Assembly (NCBI GenBank): GCA_003049485.1
Contig: PYST01000232.1
Span: 1-61,597 of the forward strand
DNA: 61,597 nt
Direction: 5' to 3'
DNA from: Ophioceras dolichostomum
Lineage: Eukaryota > Ascomycota > Sordariomycetes > Magnaporthales > Ophioceraceae
Both the position numbers and the translations under genes were made by a program. Every line of letters begins with the position of its first letter. Positions within the stretch are counted from its first letter, which is position 1. This document shows positions 11,367-22,400 of the stretch, in pieces. The notes below the pieces were generated by a model. The model was not told the DNA's origin. It searched no databases and was given only the letters and a program-made list of their open reading frames with translations.

Positions 11367-12093
11367 GCACGATACGTTTTCAATGTTGTTGGCCGAGCTT
11401 TCAGGTGGTGACTTCAGGCCGAGGCACTGAACACTCTCCTCCGTGATGCATTTTGCCCAACTCTGGAAGTCTCCGTGAGCATTATGGGAGCTTTCGTATG
11501 ATATCGGAGCTGATATTGGAGCTTTCTTTACCTCGCGTTAATCCATCGCTGCATTCGCCATGATTAACTTGAACCCTCCCTGCTTGGGGTTGTGATGTCG
11601 GTGCTTTCGTTGGACTAAGATCTTGCGACGGGTCCATGTGAGGTTCAGGATCTCTCTGATCCTGAATCTTGTGGTGCTCAGTCGCCAGACCAGTTTGCCG
11701 GTTACAAGTCCGTCGTTTACAAGAAAACTCCAGTACAAGTGCACTCAAGCCAACTGATGCCGCGTCGCCAGCTACTGGTACTTACCGTGGGTTTGGAGGG
11801 GAGAGAATATTTGTGTACTGTAAATGGTGCTTTGGATGCCACGATAGATACGAATCTAAACGGTACCTCAGCCCATGATGACAGAGGCTAAAGATGTCAC
11901 TTGCCCCACCATAGCTTGTGGGGCAACTCAACTTCCTGTGCCTGCAGAGAAAGTTTCCCGTCGCGACAATGAAAGCTCACGACACGCCTCAAACAGGCAG
12001 CCTTTCCACCACTTTTTTTTCCTCCTTTTTCTTCTCTCTCTCTCTCTTTGCAAGCTTCTCGCGTGACAACCCCCCACAAAAACCTCTTATAAG
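11367..12093. other. Intergenic region, prp1 promoter side
   Basis: This contains the 3' flank of the small helical gene and the prp1 promoter. Apart from the pyrimidine tract near 12000-12060, no element can be named. Confidence 0.6.
12001..12060 (+). promoter_or_regulatory. Pyrimidine-rich leader before prp1
   Basis: A nearly pure T/C tract, including an eight-T run and a CTCTCTCT run, lies 35-90 nt before the prp1 ATG. CT-rich tracts near transcription starts are common in highly expressed fungal genes. The assignment as core promoter or leader is inference. Confidence 0.4.
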
Positions 12094-15036
12094 ATGTCAT
12101 CCCAACATTTCCTGAGCCAACCGGCTCCAGAAAACTACGTGGCCGGCCTTGGCCGTGGCGCGACAGGCTTCACAACCAGATCCGACTTGGGACCAGCACG
12201 CGAGGGGCCGACAGAGGACCAAATAAAAGAGGCTGTCGCGAAGCGCTCGGCTCAGCTCGGCATCACAGACAGCAGGGGAGGAAGGAATAAGGGCAAGGAA
12301 AAGGAGAAAGAAAAGGACGACGATGATGGCCGGTACCAGGACCCAGATAACGAGACCGGCCTGTTCTCGGGCGGCATCTACGACAAGGACGACGAGGAGG
12401 CCGATCGCATATGGAAAAGTGTTGACGACAAGATGGCCAAACGACGACAGAAGCAAAGGTTAGTTTCGTTCTCCCCTTCAACCCCCTCCCCTCCACCCCC
12501 AGTCCCAAACTCTTTTCCCCGTTTACAAAAGGCACACATGGTTTATCTCTTCGGTGCCATAGAAGACGAGCAGACTGCCAACACGCCCCGTTTGACTTGC
12601 AGAGAAGCACGAGAACAAGCCGAACGAGAAGAGTACGAGCGTAAGAACCCGAAGATCCAGCAGCAGTTTGCAGATCTCAAGCGAGCACTCGGCACGGTCA
12701 CGGACGAGGAGTGGGCGAGCCTGCCCGAGGCGAAGGACTTCACCGGGAAGAACAAGCGCGCCAGGGCAGCAGCCCACCAGAGGTTCTACGCCGTGCCGGA
12801 CAGCGTCCTTGCGGCAGCGAGGGACTCGACAGAGATGACCACAACGGTTTCGGACGACGGAGCAGCCGGTGGCGGCGCATCGACGACCAGCGACGGCACC
12901 ATGACCAACTTCGCCAAGATCGGTGCGGCACGCGACAAGGTACTCCAGTCAAGGCTTGACCAAGCATCGCAGGCCAGTGGACTTGCGTCATCTGTTGGGA
13001 CGGCTACCAGCGTCGACCCCAAGGGTTACCTTACGTCGCTTAACAAGCTGGAGTCGGCCGAGCAGGTCAGCGTGGGCGATGTCGACTTCGCGCGTAAACT
13101 GTTGAAATCAGCGACCGAGTCTAACCCGACCAACGCGCCTGGGTGGATCGCGGCCGCCCGCGTTGAGGAGCTGGCCGGCAAGCTCGTTGCGGCGAGGAAC
13201 CTCGTCGCGCGGGGCTGCAAGCAGTGCCCCAAGAGCGAGGATCTATGGATGGAAAACATCCGGCTGAACGAGGGCCGGAACGCCAAGATCATCGTAGCGG
13301 ATGCCATCAAGGCGAACATACAGTCGGTGCGCCTCTGGGTCGAGGCCATGAAGCTCGAAACCGACCCCATGTCCAAGCGCCGGGTCATCCGGCGCGCCCT
13401 GGACCACATCCCCGAATCGGAAGCGCTCTGGAAGGAGGCCGTCAGCCTGGAAGACGACCCGGAGAACGCGCGCGTGCTCCTAGCCAAGGCGACGGAACTG
13501 ATACCGGCGTCCATCGACCTCTGGCTGGCGCTGGCCCGGCTGGAGACGCCCAAGAACGCCAAGGCCGTGCTGAACAAGGCGCGCAAGGCCATCCCGACCT
13601 CGCACGAGATCTGGATCGCCGCCGCGCGCCTGCAGGAGCAGCTGGGCGAAGGCTCCAAGGTCAACGTGGTGAAGACGGCGGTGCAGGTGCTGGCGCGCGA
13701 GTCGGCCATGCCGAAGCGCGAGGAGTGGATCGGCGAGGCGGAGAAGTGCGAATCCGAGGGCGCGGTCGTAACATGCGGCAACATCGTGCGCGAGACGCTG
13801 GGATGGGGGCTGGACGAGGACGACGACCGCAAGGACACGTGGATGGAGGACGCCCGCGCCAGCATCGGGCGCGGCCGCTTCGAGACGGCGCGCGCCATCT
13901 ACGCCTACGCGCTGCGCGTCTTCGTCAACAGCCGCACGCTGTGGCTCGCGGCCGTCGACCTCGAGCGCAACCACGGCACGCCGGAGTCGCTGTGGCAAGT
14001 GCTCGAGAAGGCGGTCGAGGCATGCCCGCACAGCGAGGTGCTGTGGATGATGCTGGCCAAGGAGAGGCTCGTGACGGGCCAGCTGGACGAGGCGCGCATC
14101 GTGCTCGGCCGCGCCTTCAAGCAGAACCCGAACAACGAGGACATCTGGCTGGCGGCGGTGAAGCTCGAGGCCGACCACGGCTTCGTCGCCCAGGCGCGCG
14201 AGCTGCTGCGCACGGCGAGGCAGAACGCGCCCACCGACCGCGTGTGGATGCGCAGCGCGGCGTTCGAGCGGCAGCTGGACAACAAGGACGCCGCGCTCGA
14301 GCTCGTGCAGGAGGCGCTGCAGCTGTTCCCGGCCGCGCCCAAGCTGTGGATGATGAAGGGGCAGATCTACGACGACATGGGCATGACCCCGCAGGCGCGC
14401 GAGGCGTACGGCACGGGCGTCAAGGCCGTGCCGGCCTCGGTGCCGCTCTGGCTGCTGTACTCGCGCCTCGAGGAGCGTGCCGGCAACGTGGTGAAGGCGC
14501 GCAGCGTGCTGGACCGCGCGAGGCAAGCCGTGCCGCGGTCGGCCGAGCTGTGGTGCGAGCTGGTGCGCGTCGAGCGGCGCGCAGGCAACGCGGCGCAGGC
14601 TCGCAACCTGATGGCCGCGGCGCTGCGGCAGATGCCAAAATCGGGCCTGCTGTGGAGCGAGCGCATCTGGCACCTGGAGCCGCGCACGCAGAGGAAGCCG
14701 CTGAGCCTCGAGGCCATCAAGCAGGTCGAGGACGACCCCGTCCTGTTCGTGGCGGTGGCGCGCATATTCTGGGGGGAACGGAAGCTGGAGCGGGCGCAGA
14801 GCTGGTTCGAGAAGGCGCTCGTGCTGGACGGGGACTCGGGGGATTCGTGGGCGTGGTATTACCGCTTCTTGCTGCAGCACGGGACCGAAGAGAAGCGCGC
14901 CGATGTTGTGGCTAAGTGCGTCGCTAACGACCCGAGGCATGGGGAGCACTGGCAGGCGGTGTCGAAGGATCCGAGGAACTCGGGGAAGAAGGTCGATGAG
15001 GTGCTGGCTTTGGTGGCGGCTTCGTTGCCGAGTTAG
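12094..15036 (+). CDS. prp1: Pre-mRNA splicing factor Prp1/Prp6 (U4/U6.U5 tri-snRNP)
   Basis: Two exons, 12094-12458 and 12603-15036, encode 932 residues, close to the family length. Prp1/Prp6 bridges U5 and U4/U6 snRNPs in the tri-snRNP and works in the nucleus during spliceosome assembly. The N-terminus has the PRP1_N signature: FLSQPAPENYVAGLGRGATG and TRSDLGPAREGP. A charged helical stretch containing REAREQAEREEYERKNPKIQ follows. From about residue 270 to the end there are some 15-20 HAT/TPR-type helical repeats with recurring LW, A-R-LE and P-S-E-LW patterns, for example IWLAAVKLEADHG. The 144-nt intron is a multiple of three and has no stop. Removing it restores the continuous QKQR-EAREQ helix, which is why the spliced form was chosen. 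Strong GC3 bias creates long spurious antisense frames over this gene. Confidence 0.95.
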   Translation: MSSQHFLSQPAPENYVAGLGRGATGFTTRSDLGPAREGPTEDQIKEAVAKRSAQLGITDSRGGRNKGKEKEKEKDDDDGRYQDPDNETGLFSGGIYDKDDEEADRIWKSVDDKMAKRRQKQRLVSFSPSTPSPPPPVPNSFPRLQKAHMVYLFGAIEDEQTANTPRLTCREAREQAEREEYERKNPKIQQQFADLKRALGTVTDEEWASLPEAKDFTGKNKRARAAAHQRFYAVPDSVLAAARDSTEMTTTVSDDGAAGGGASTTSDGTMTNFAKIGAARDKVLQSRLDQASQASGLASSVGTATSVDPKGYLTSLNKLESAEQVSVGDVDFARKLLKSATESNPTNAPGWIAAARVEELAGKLVAARNLVARGCKQCPKSEDLWMENIRLNEGRNAKIIVADAIKANIQSVRLWVEAMKLETDPMSKRRVIRRALDHIPESEALWKEAVSLEDDPENARVLLAKATELIPASIDLWLALARLETPKNAKAVLNKARKAIPTSHEIWIAAARLQEQLGEGSKVNVVKTAVQVLARESAMPKREEWIGEAEKCESEGAVVTCGNIVRETLGWGLDEDDDRKDTWMEDARASIGRGRFETARAIYAYALRVFVNSRTLWLAAVDLERNHGTPESLWQVLEKAVEACPHSEVLWMMLAKERLVTGQLDEARIVLGRAFKQNPNNEDIWLAAVKLEADHGFVAQARELLRTARQNAPTDRVWMRSAAFERQLDNKDAALELVQEALQLFPAAPKLWMMKGQIYDDMGMTPQAREAYGTGVKAVPASVPLWLLYSRLEERAGNVVKARSVLDRARQAVPRSAELWCELVRVERRAGNAAQARNLMAAALRQMPKSGLLWSERIWHLEPRTQRKPLSLEAIKQVEDDPVLFVAVARIFWGERKLERAQSWFEKALVLDGDSGDSWAWYYRFLLQHGTEEKRADVVAKCVANDPRHGEHWQAVSKDPRNSGKKVDEVLALVAASLPS

Positions 15037-16679
15037 TTGAGTTGAAAGGGAAGGGGTTTGAGTCTGGAGAAAAAGATCGTCGTCAGGGGGTGGGAGACTT
15101 TCGATTCGATTGGACATGGAAGTACAACTAACTCCCCTGGGCTAAAGCTACTGGGAGAAGTTCCTCATGGATTTTTAACAACTGTGGTGGTCTTCATTTT
15201 CTTGATTTCGTTGACGTTATCCATCTAGATACCACCGAGGAGAACCCTCGTGCTAAAGCACAGATTTCCCCCTGATCTCATGGCTCCTTTATCCGAGTGA
15301 CAGCCAGAATAGGGGGGCAGGTACAACTGTCGACAAGCCTCAAGTGTTTGCTCCCTTTGGCCATGCTGTGGAAGATGTGAACCCTCATGAGATTGAAATT
15401 AGCACACGAAATAATGAGACGGGGTTAGCAGCCCCCTTCGTAGGAATCCAGAAGCACACAGACGCCTAAAACAAACAAATGAACCAACCTACGGGCTCGC
15501 TCCTATGGTCTTGATCGAGAGTGTTTGGCATGCCAGCTCTCGGTGTGCTATCTATCGCCATGCTTCCTTACCCCCTATCCAGACTCCCCATCATTGCCTC
15601 CAGTGGCCACAACCGCCGAGGATATCAGCTCTCCGGTACATCTGCGGCTGTTTTAAGTCTCATGGCCATGGTATGCAGGAAGCTCCTATATATGTCACTT
15701 GCCCCGAAGCAGCCGAGCCATACTTCTCGGCCGCGGGAGACACTCTTTTCCAGGTTGCCTGGGGCGAAAACTGATGCGTTTGAGGGGATTGTAGCCTCTC
15801 GTTCGTTTGCAGGGCGTTGGATATTTAGCTGGATGAGATGGTTGCTTGTCTCCTACGCCTAGCAGCGACCTTAAGCACCTACGTACGCCTTTTCTTTTGC
15901 AGTGCATTGAAATTTCTTCGATGCCGGGGGTCCAACCGGCTCGCAATCTTGAAGAGGTATGGCCCTTGATGGCTTCATCTTCCCCAACTTTCAGGTGCTG
16001 CTCTCTAATCGCCTCGTCGATGGCGGGACTGAGTAGTAGCGGGAAAGCTGGTGGGCCTCCTGTCATGTCCGCACCCGTTGCCCATTCTGTTATACTCCTG
16101 TTATTATTCCAACTACTTACTTGATCGAGATAATGCCGGAACCAAACCTTGACATGTCTGAGAGAAAGATGGCTCGTCTTGCTAGGGCAAGGCTTAGAGG
16201 ATCTCCAGGAGCACACGTGAATGAGAGGTAGTGTGTTTTGCAGTCGTCTCAAGATATCCCCTTCGTGGTGTAGGCACGATATGCCTTCCGCCACTCCTCT
16301 CCAGTCTGCGCGCTCACTACGCGGCGATTTCGACTTGGCCTTGGGCTTGAGGCAACCCACATCCCCATTTCTCACGATGGGCTAAAGGTGTAGAGCGAGA
16401 ATTCTAGACTGGATGCGAGTATAGAAAGCAGTTGTAGATGGTGATCGGTCCGGTGTCATGGCTCTACCATGCCACGGGGGTTCATACGACAAGGGTGAAG
16501 GTCTCAAGGGCTGGCTCTGGAATGTCGACTTGACCCCGAACGCGTCCCTCTCAATTTGTGTGAGAAGGGGTGCCAAGGTTCGAATCCGATGCGGCGCGGC
16601 CTTTGGTATTTGTTTCCCCTCGAGGTGGCTCAGGGGCTCAGGGGTATCAGAGACGAGATGTCGACACTTCAGGAGAAGA

Positions 16680-16700
16680 GTCTCTCTCTCTCTCTCTCTG
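16680..16700. repeat. CT dinucleotide microsatellite
   Basis: About ten CT units in a row. Confidence 0.85.
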
Positions 16701-17954
16701 TTCATGATTGCACTCCAAATATTGCTGCGAACTATCCAATGTTACATATGGCAATCTAGTCTTGTCCCTCGTCGGAGCTACGGATAGCCTCGACCGAGTG
16801 AGTGTGAACCGCGACGCGCGCCGCGTCCAACACTGCGAGATCACCGTGGTCGCCGCCACTGCTCCTGATGCTGCTGCTGCTATCCCCGAGCTCCCTTTCC
16901 CCCCATACGGACAATATCTTCCGCAAACTCGTTGTACCTAAGTATCTTGACAGTCCACATAGGTAGCCACGAGGGTGAGTTTGTGAGAGGCAGTGTGAGC
17001 TTCTTCCTCGTGTTTTCCTCTCACCTACTTTGATTTCATCAAACTACTGCCCGCCGTATTCGTACAGCCTTGTCCACTAGGAAGCCCGTCATCACAGCTT
17101 TCTTCCATTTGCCTCCGTCATCACCGAGCGGACTCGCCCGCTCGCTCGAGAGGTCCTAGCCTGAACGCCATCTCCTTTCCTGCCTCACCGTCTCTCATCA
17201 CGGGCCCCCTTCCCTTCCAGGACATCTTGATGGGTGTCGTTCGAGAAGAGAGGTGAGGGGGGCGAAGTGCCGCTCTCCCTCCCCCGTGTTAACCTACCCC
17301 TCCACCCCGCGTCTGACTGACCAGAGGGAAGATTCGAAACGGCAGTTGAAAACTTCACTACAGTCACCCCAGGCTAATGACCGTAACGATGATGAATGTT
17401 GAGTTCTGGGGCGTCAGCACACTCCTAGGAAACATCACCACCTCACACTCTTCCCTGCTTCTGCTGATGATAGCCGCACGGTATGGATAGTCGAGTGAGA
17501 AAATATGACCAATCGAATCGTTTCGTCATTTGCTCCCTCCGTCTAATTCCCCCGGCTTTCGGTTCATTCTTACTGCCTCATCAAAGGCTGAATCGTTGCC
17601 TTTCTGTAGTATATAAAATGGGCTGATGCCTCCAAGAAAGCAGAAGAGGGTGGAGAGCCGTGAGAGACCGTCGAAAGTCGTATCTGTGCCTCTCTTAACT
17701 AACGCTTCCCCCATGAAGGACAAGAGGCATATGCAGCATGTTTGTGGCCCCCGAGCGGGTTGGACATTGCCTAGGGACCTACCTATATAGTCAGAAACCA
17801 CGATTTTTTGCCTCTTTGACCTCAGGGTCTGAGTTCTGGCCGCTTTAACCTGAGCAAAGCTGAGCACTGGTGATCACAGGGTGATTGGCCTGAGCCGCCT
17901 TGGCGTCGTTTCAGCACCCCAGGTAAACTTGCCGGGAACTGCTGCGGCATTGCC

Positions 17955-18165
17955 CACTCTTTCAACACGCCTGCCTCCAGGTTTCAGGCGCACCTAGCAA
18001 AATACATACCTCTGGGCCAACTGTATCCACTGGTGCACCTCCTATTTTTCCCATGGCAGCCTGGTTACAGTGGCCAGTAACTGCTACGCACCTGCGTCCA
18101 GGCTCCAGGTACAACTGGCAATCACCTGCTTTCTGGCTACAGGTTAATCTCTCTGCACTTGGGCA
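17955..18165. repeat. Degenerate 36-nt repeat with CACCTGC/CCAGG cores
   Basis: Three imperfect units share a CACCTGC-like start, a CCAGG or CTGG core and a CAGGT-like end. They occur near 17966, 18089 and 18125. The sequence may be the remains of a mobile element or a decayed minisatellite. The alignment was done by eye. Confidence 0.35.
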
Positions 18166-18317
18166 CCTTTTCCATGTTCCCGCACTGCCTGGTGCGGGGG
18201 CCATAGGCTTTCCCCGCTAGCGACAGACATTTGGGGCTGGTGGCGCCGTGGGGCCACCTGCTTTGCTCATCGGGAGACCTTGAGAAACCCACCCAACAAA
18301 AGAAAGAGCAGCCTCAC

Positions 18318-18793
18318 TAGGGCGTGATCGGCGGCAACCAAGGTAGCGAAAACGGAGGGTAGCGAGCGACAGACAGGGGCCAGAAAAATGATTTTCTATC
18401 GCACTTAGCTCCTTTTGGCAGCGATTTCTCGCCAGAACTGAGCTCAAAAGTTGTGCACGCTGACAAGGGGCCTCTCCTTCGTACCACGCTAGACAAGGGA
18501 GTGTGGGGTTCATTTCTTATACCAAAAAACACCTAGTTGCCGAGAAAAAGGCCTGTTTGGAAGCTCGCTACCCCGAATGCCAAAACGGAGCGAAAGCTGC
18601 GTTTTGGCTTGCCGGGTAGCGACTTTATAGCGGACGGCCATCTAACCCTAACCTTTTCCACCTTGTCGGGCACAAATCTGGAAACAGGGATATGAAAAGT
18701 GACTTCTTGCCTTGCACTATTTTTGCAGGGGCTTAGGAAGTCACTCGCTACCCTCCGTTTTGGCTACCTTTGGTTGCTGCCGATCACGCCCTA
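18318..18793. mobile_element. MITE-like inverted-repeat element with TA target-site duplication
   Basis: A terminal inverted repeat of about 50 bp starts at 18320 (GGGCGTGATCGGCGGCAACC) and is mirrored, with a few mismatches and one indel, by the sequence ending at 18791. TA flanks both ends (18318-18319 and 18792-18793), which is the target duplication of Tc1/mariner/pogo-type transposases. The body is 472 bp and has no coding capacity, so it must have moved with a transposase supplied elsewhere. An internal hairpin (arms 18563-18587 and 18600-18623) shares the CGCTACC...AAAACG core with the terminal repeats, suggesting a nested or duplicated end. The element lies about 620 bp upstream of the NLR start codon. 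Confidence 0.88.
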
Positions 18794-18804
18794 AAAGTGC
18801 TCAT

Positions 18805-19120
18805 GGCTGCCTTGCATAGCCGGGACCCACTTGGCAGTCCTGGGCAGCAAGCTGAAGCTCAGCGATGCAATATTGCCCCGTGGCGCCCAATAGCATTTCG
18901 TCGGCCACCTCCTTGGCGAGATGTGGAAATTGTGAGGGGCTTAAAATGGCCTCTGATCTGTCATAAATAGGAGCCTGGCTGCCTTGGCTGCCTGCTCATT
19001 TGGCAAGCTGCAGCTCTGCGCTGTAATAATGCCGAATGGCGTTAAATAGCTTCTCCTCGGCACCTCCTTGGCGGGATGTGGAAAAAGTGAGGCGTCGAAG
19101 GCTCCATCTGCCATTTTATC
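18805..19120. repeat. Diverged direct repeat of about 150 bp
   Basis: Copy A (about 18805-18965) and copy B (about 18972-19120) align end to end. Shared blocks are GGCTGCCTTG, CAAGCTG-AGCTC, AATAGC-TTTC, ACCTCCTTGGCG-GATGTGG and a closing TCTG-CAT. The pair lies between the MITE and the NLR gene. It could be promoter duplication or transposon remains. Identity was judged by eye. Confidence 0.6.
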
Positions 19121-19411
19121 TCCATGCCAAAGCTGTTCAACTTCTTCGGCTGCACATTTTGTTTTCTCGAATCTGCAACCATAGGTCGTTGATTCTTTTT
19201 TTTGACTTCCTCTGTTGTCTTATTCTGTCTTTCTTGATCTTCTCGCTTGAACTTCGCATTGCATTATGCTCAATGCCCTCTCCTCTCTCCGTATGATCGA
19301 CGGCTTGTCCGCGCAGACTCCATATCACATGCGACTCTGCACTACATCACCTATGAACTCCTGTCATCTAATCTGACTCGCGTCCTGAACTGGTGCGCCC
19401 AACTATGGACT
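19121..19411. other. Immediate 5' flank of the NLR gene
   Basis: T/C-rich sequence between 19150 and 19290 probably serves as promoter or leader. The frame of NLR exon 1 stays open upstream to about 19247 but contains no ATG before 19412. Confidence 0.4.
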
Positions 19412-22400
19412 ATGGAGCAGAGGTCCGAGAAGCATGGCCTCTTTCGGCTGTACCCCGCATTGTATAACCCGGGCGGCTGCGATGTTGAGTGAGACCAGCC
19501 CACATATTAGCTGTTGAGGTAGCCAGAAAGACGGAGTTTATGGATCATCTGACCTGACCTGACTACAATAGTATCGTAGCAATTCACGGCCTGGCAGGTG
19601 ACGCATATAACACCTGGACAGACAAGAATGGGCACCTCTGGTTGCGGGATTCACTGCCGGATCATGTCCCACAAGCGAGGATCATGACTTTCGGCTACGA
19701 CTCGGCCTTCATGTTCGGGACTTCACACTTGGGTATCACTGACTTCGCCGCCGATCTGCAGGCCAGACTGCGTTTCATGCGAACAGACGAGCGAGAGCGG
19801 ACGCGCCCTTTGGTTTTCATATGCCACAGTCTCGGAGGCATCGTATTCAAAGAGTTCATGGTTCGCGGCGGTAACCAGACCCACGGCATTTCCAAGTGGG
19901 TCAGGGGTGTGGTCTTCTTGGGAACACCCCACAGAGGGTCGAGAGCGGCATCAACTGGCAGGATCCTGTCCAGGGTCATCAACATGGTGACCCTCGGGAA
20001 AGGGGTTCGGTCAGATCTCCTCCAGGCCCTTCGAATCTCATCGACACAGTTGGACGCTATATCTGCTCACGCCGAATTATTCCTAAGGCCCCTCAGCATT
20101 ATTTCATTCTACGAACGGAAACCACTCGGTGCCGGCTTGGTAAGAACGCTCATAGAACTTGAGAGGTGACATGGGTAGTGGCTAAACGAAGTACAGATAG
20201 TGGAGCCCTTCAGCGCTGTCCTGGGTCTCCCTAATGAGAGGGCTATCCCGCTCAACGTGGATCATCGGGACATCGCCCGCCTTTCCCCCCGCAGAAGCCA
20301 ATCCTACCTTCCGGTGTGGTCGTCAGTCAAGGAACTGGTTGAAGGTACGCGCTAGCCGACTCTCCATCGACATATCTTCGGTTGACATATTTTATCTAGC
20401 GTCTCGGCCGGAGGCCTTTACGCAAAACAAAGAACTCTTGCAGAAACTCTTCAGCATCGACTACAAAGTTGCCCAACTCCGCCCTCGACAACCGCACCCG
20501 GGGACGTGCGACTGGATTTTCGGAAACCAGAAATACAGCTCCTGGATGAAGTCGAATCAGTCAGCGATGCTTGTGATATCCGGCCAAGCGGGGACCGGCA
20601 AAAGTGTCCTGACTCGCTTCGTCAACGAGACCATCCTCGCGGGCGGAGAGAGCGAGGCCGTCGACCATGGCTACCTGAGCGCCAGCTTCTACTGCTCCTA
20701 CTACGAGGAAGCCCAGAACAAACAATCGGTAGAGAACGTCCTCAGGTCGTTGCTCCACCAGTTGATCCAAATGAACCCCCGCTGCGCAGCCCTAGTACGC
20801 AAACATCTGGAGAAGCGAGACAAATACGGAAAGAGCAAAACCGATTTGTCGTCCCAATCCCTATGGATGGCACTGAAAGACGTACTGGCAATGGACACAA
20901 TGAGGAAGACTGTCATCACCATCGACGCAGTCGAGGAGCTCGATATTGAACATGCTAGGTCCATTGTCGACCATTTATCGCAGATGGTCAACGACATCAA
21001 CACGGTTCAGCCACAAAGTCGGCTCAGAATCCTGATATCCTGCCGATATTCTCCTACCGCTATCCCGGCCGTTATCGTTCTCCGCCTTTCCAAAGTGGAG
21101 ATGAGGGAGAGTATCTGGCGTTATGTCTCAGAGAGTGTCGAAGAGTTCGCTGCACAGCACGAAGGCTTTCGGTCTTCGGCTAATCTGTCTACCAGAGTGA
21201 GTCTCATCGAGAAGATTGTTAACAGAGCCGATGGCATGTTCCTTTGGGCTGTTGTCGCATGGGACGATTTTACGAGGGGTTTGTTATGGAACCGCGAGGT
21301 CGTCTCAACCAAGATGAAGCGCCTCGATTCGATCTCACCGGGGATGAACGGCATCTACGCCAAGATGCTGGATCGAATCGACGAGTCCATTCGAGAAGAA
21401 GCTCTGTCTATATTTGCTATTCTTGCGGTCGCTGCACGACCGCTTAACGAGGTGGAGCTCGGAACCATCTTGGGCATCTGCTCGACCGAGAATGTGGTCA
21501 ACAGATCGAGCGACTTCGCCCCGTTTCGAAACTTGGGGGACATCATTGAGAAGAACATGCCCGAGCTTGTGACTATCCACGATGACAACACCATTACATT
21601 CATGCACATGTCAGTCAAGGAATATCTCGAAGAGAAGTGGGGCAAGGAGTCCCCGCAGACTTTGGCCAAGGCTCGACGCAACATCGTCCGCGCTTGCCTG
21701 AAGTACCTCAAGATCGAAGATATGCTCGATGAAGCTGACGACGGCCGCAGCCGCTCCGGTATGTCTCATATTTCCCCCCAGTATCTAGGCAACCTGCAGG
21801 TGAGTGCTGTTTGCTAACCACGGTAGCATAGAACTTGATGCTAAGTACCCCTTTATGCTCTACGCGAGCAGTTTCTTCCTCTGGCATCTCAAAAATTTGC
21901 CTCACGACGACGATATGTGGGACCTGTTTGCTACCTTAGGTAGGCCGCGCAGCATCTTCACCCTGAAGCCTCTCTGGCCAGAAGCGTTCCGGCCCACCAC
22001 GCCACTGTGGACTGTTATTTTTTCCGAATCCTGTACCGATGAAAGTCTAGTCCGGCGGTTTGTGCTAGACGGATACGACGTCAATGAGAGGTGGCTACCC
22101 AGTGGGTCAAGGGGCTCGATTCTGAGGCACTGTTGCTACTCGGCGAATTCCGAGAGGCACCGGAAGCTCGCATTCCTGCTTCTCAGCCTTGGTGCCGACC
22201 CAAGTCTTCCAGACGGAGCAGCATCTCCCAATATTGGATTGACGATTCGCGCAAAAGCCTGGGATCTGTACGAGGCTCTCGTCAAGAACCCTAAAACGGA
22301 CCTTGATGGCCAAGATGCGCGAGGCTGGTGTGTTCTCCACTACCACGTGGAGTTGGCACCGACCGAAGTCCTCTGTGACTTTATCAACAGCCACAGATCT

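Larger units (their letters stand above)
15037..18318. other. Gene-poor stretch between prp1 and the accessory island
   Basis: About 3.3 kb holds no supportable gene. A minus-strand frame of 226 codons (16375-15695) opens only with GTG, lacks an upstream ATG and shows no recognised motif. A CT microsatellite and a degenerate roughly 36-nt repeat near 17960-18160 are listed separately. Confidence 0.55.

Noticed and set aside
13224..15117. Long overlapping frames (563 codons +, 545 codons -) across prp1
   Set aside because: Translations are Arg/Ala/Gly-rich shadows caused by high GC3. The real frame has PRP1_N and HAT repeats.
15695..16375. Minus-strand 226-codon frame right of prp1
   Set aside because: Starts only with GTG, has no upstream ATG exon and no recognised family. 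It might be a decayed fragment but cannot be supported.
16575..16600. GGTTCGAATCC word resembling a tRNA T-arm
   Set aside because: The flanking bases do not pair as a T stem and no acceptor, D or anticodon arm could be built.
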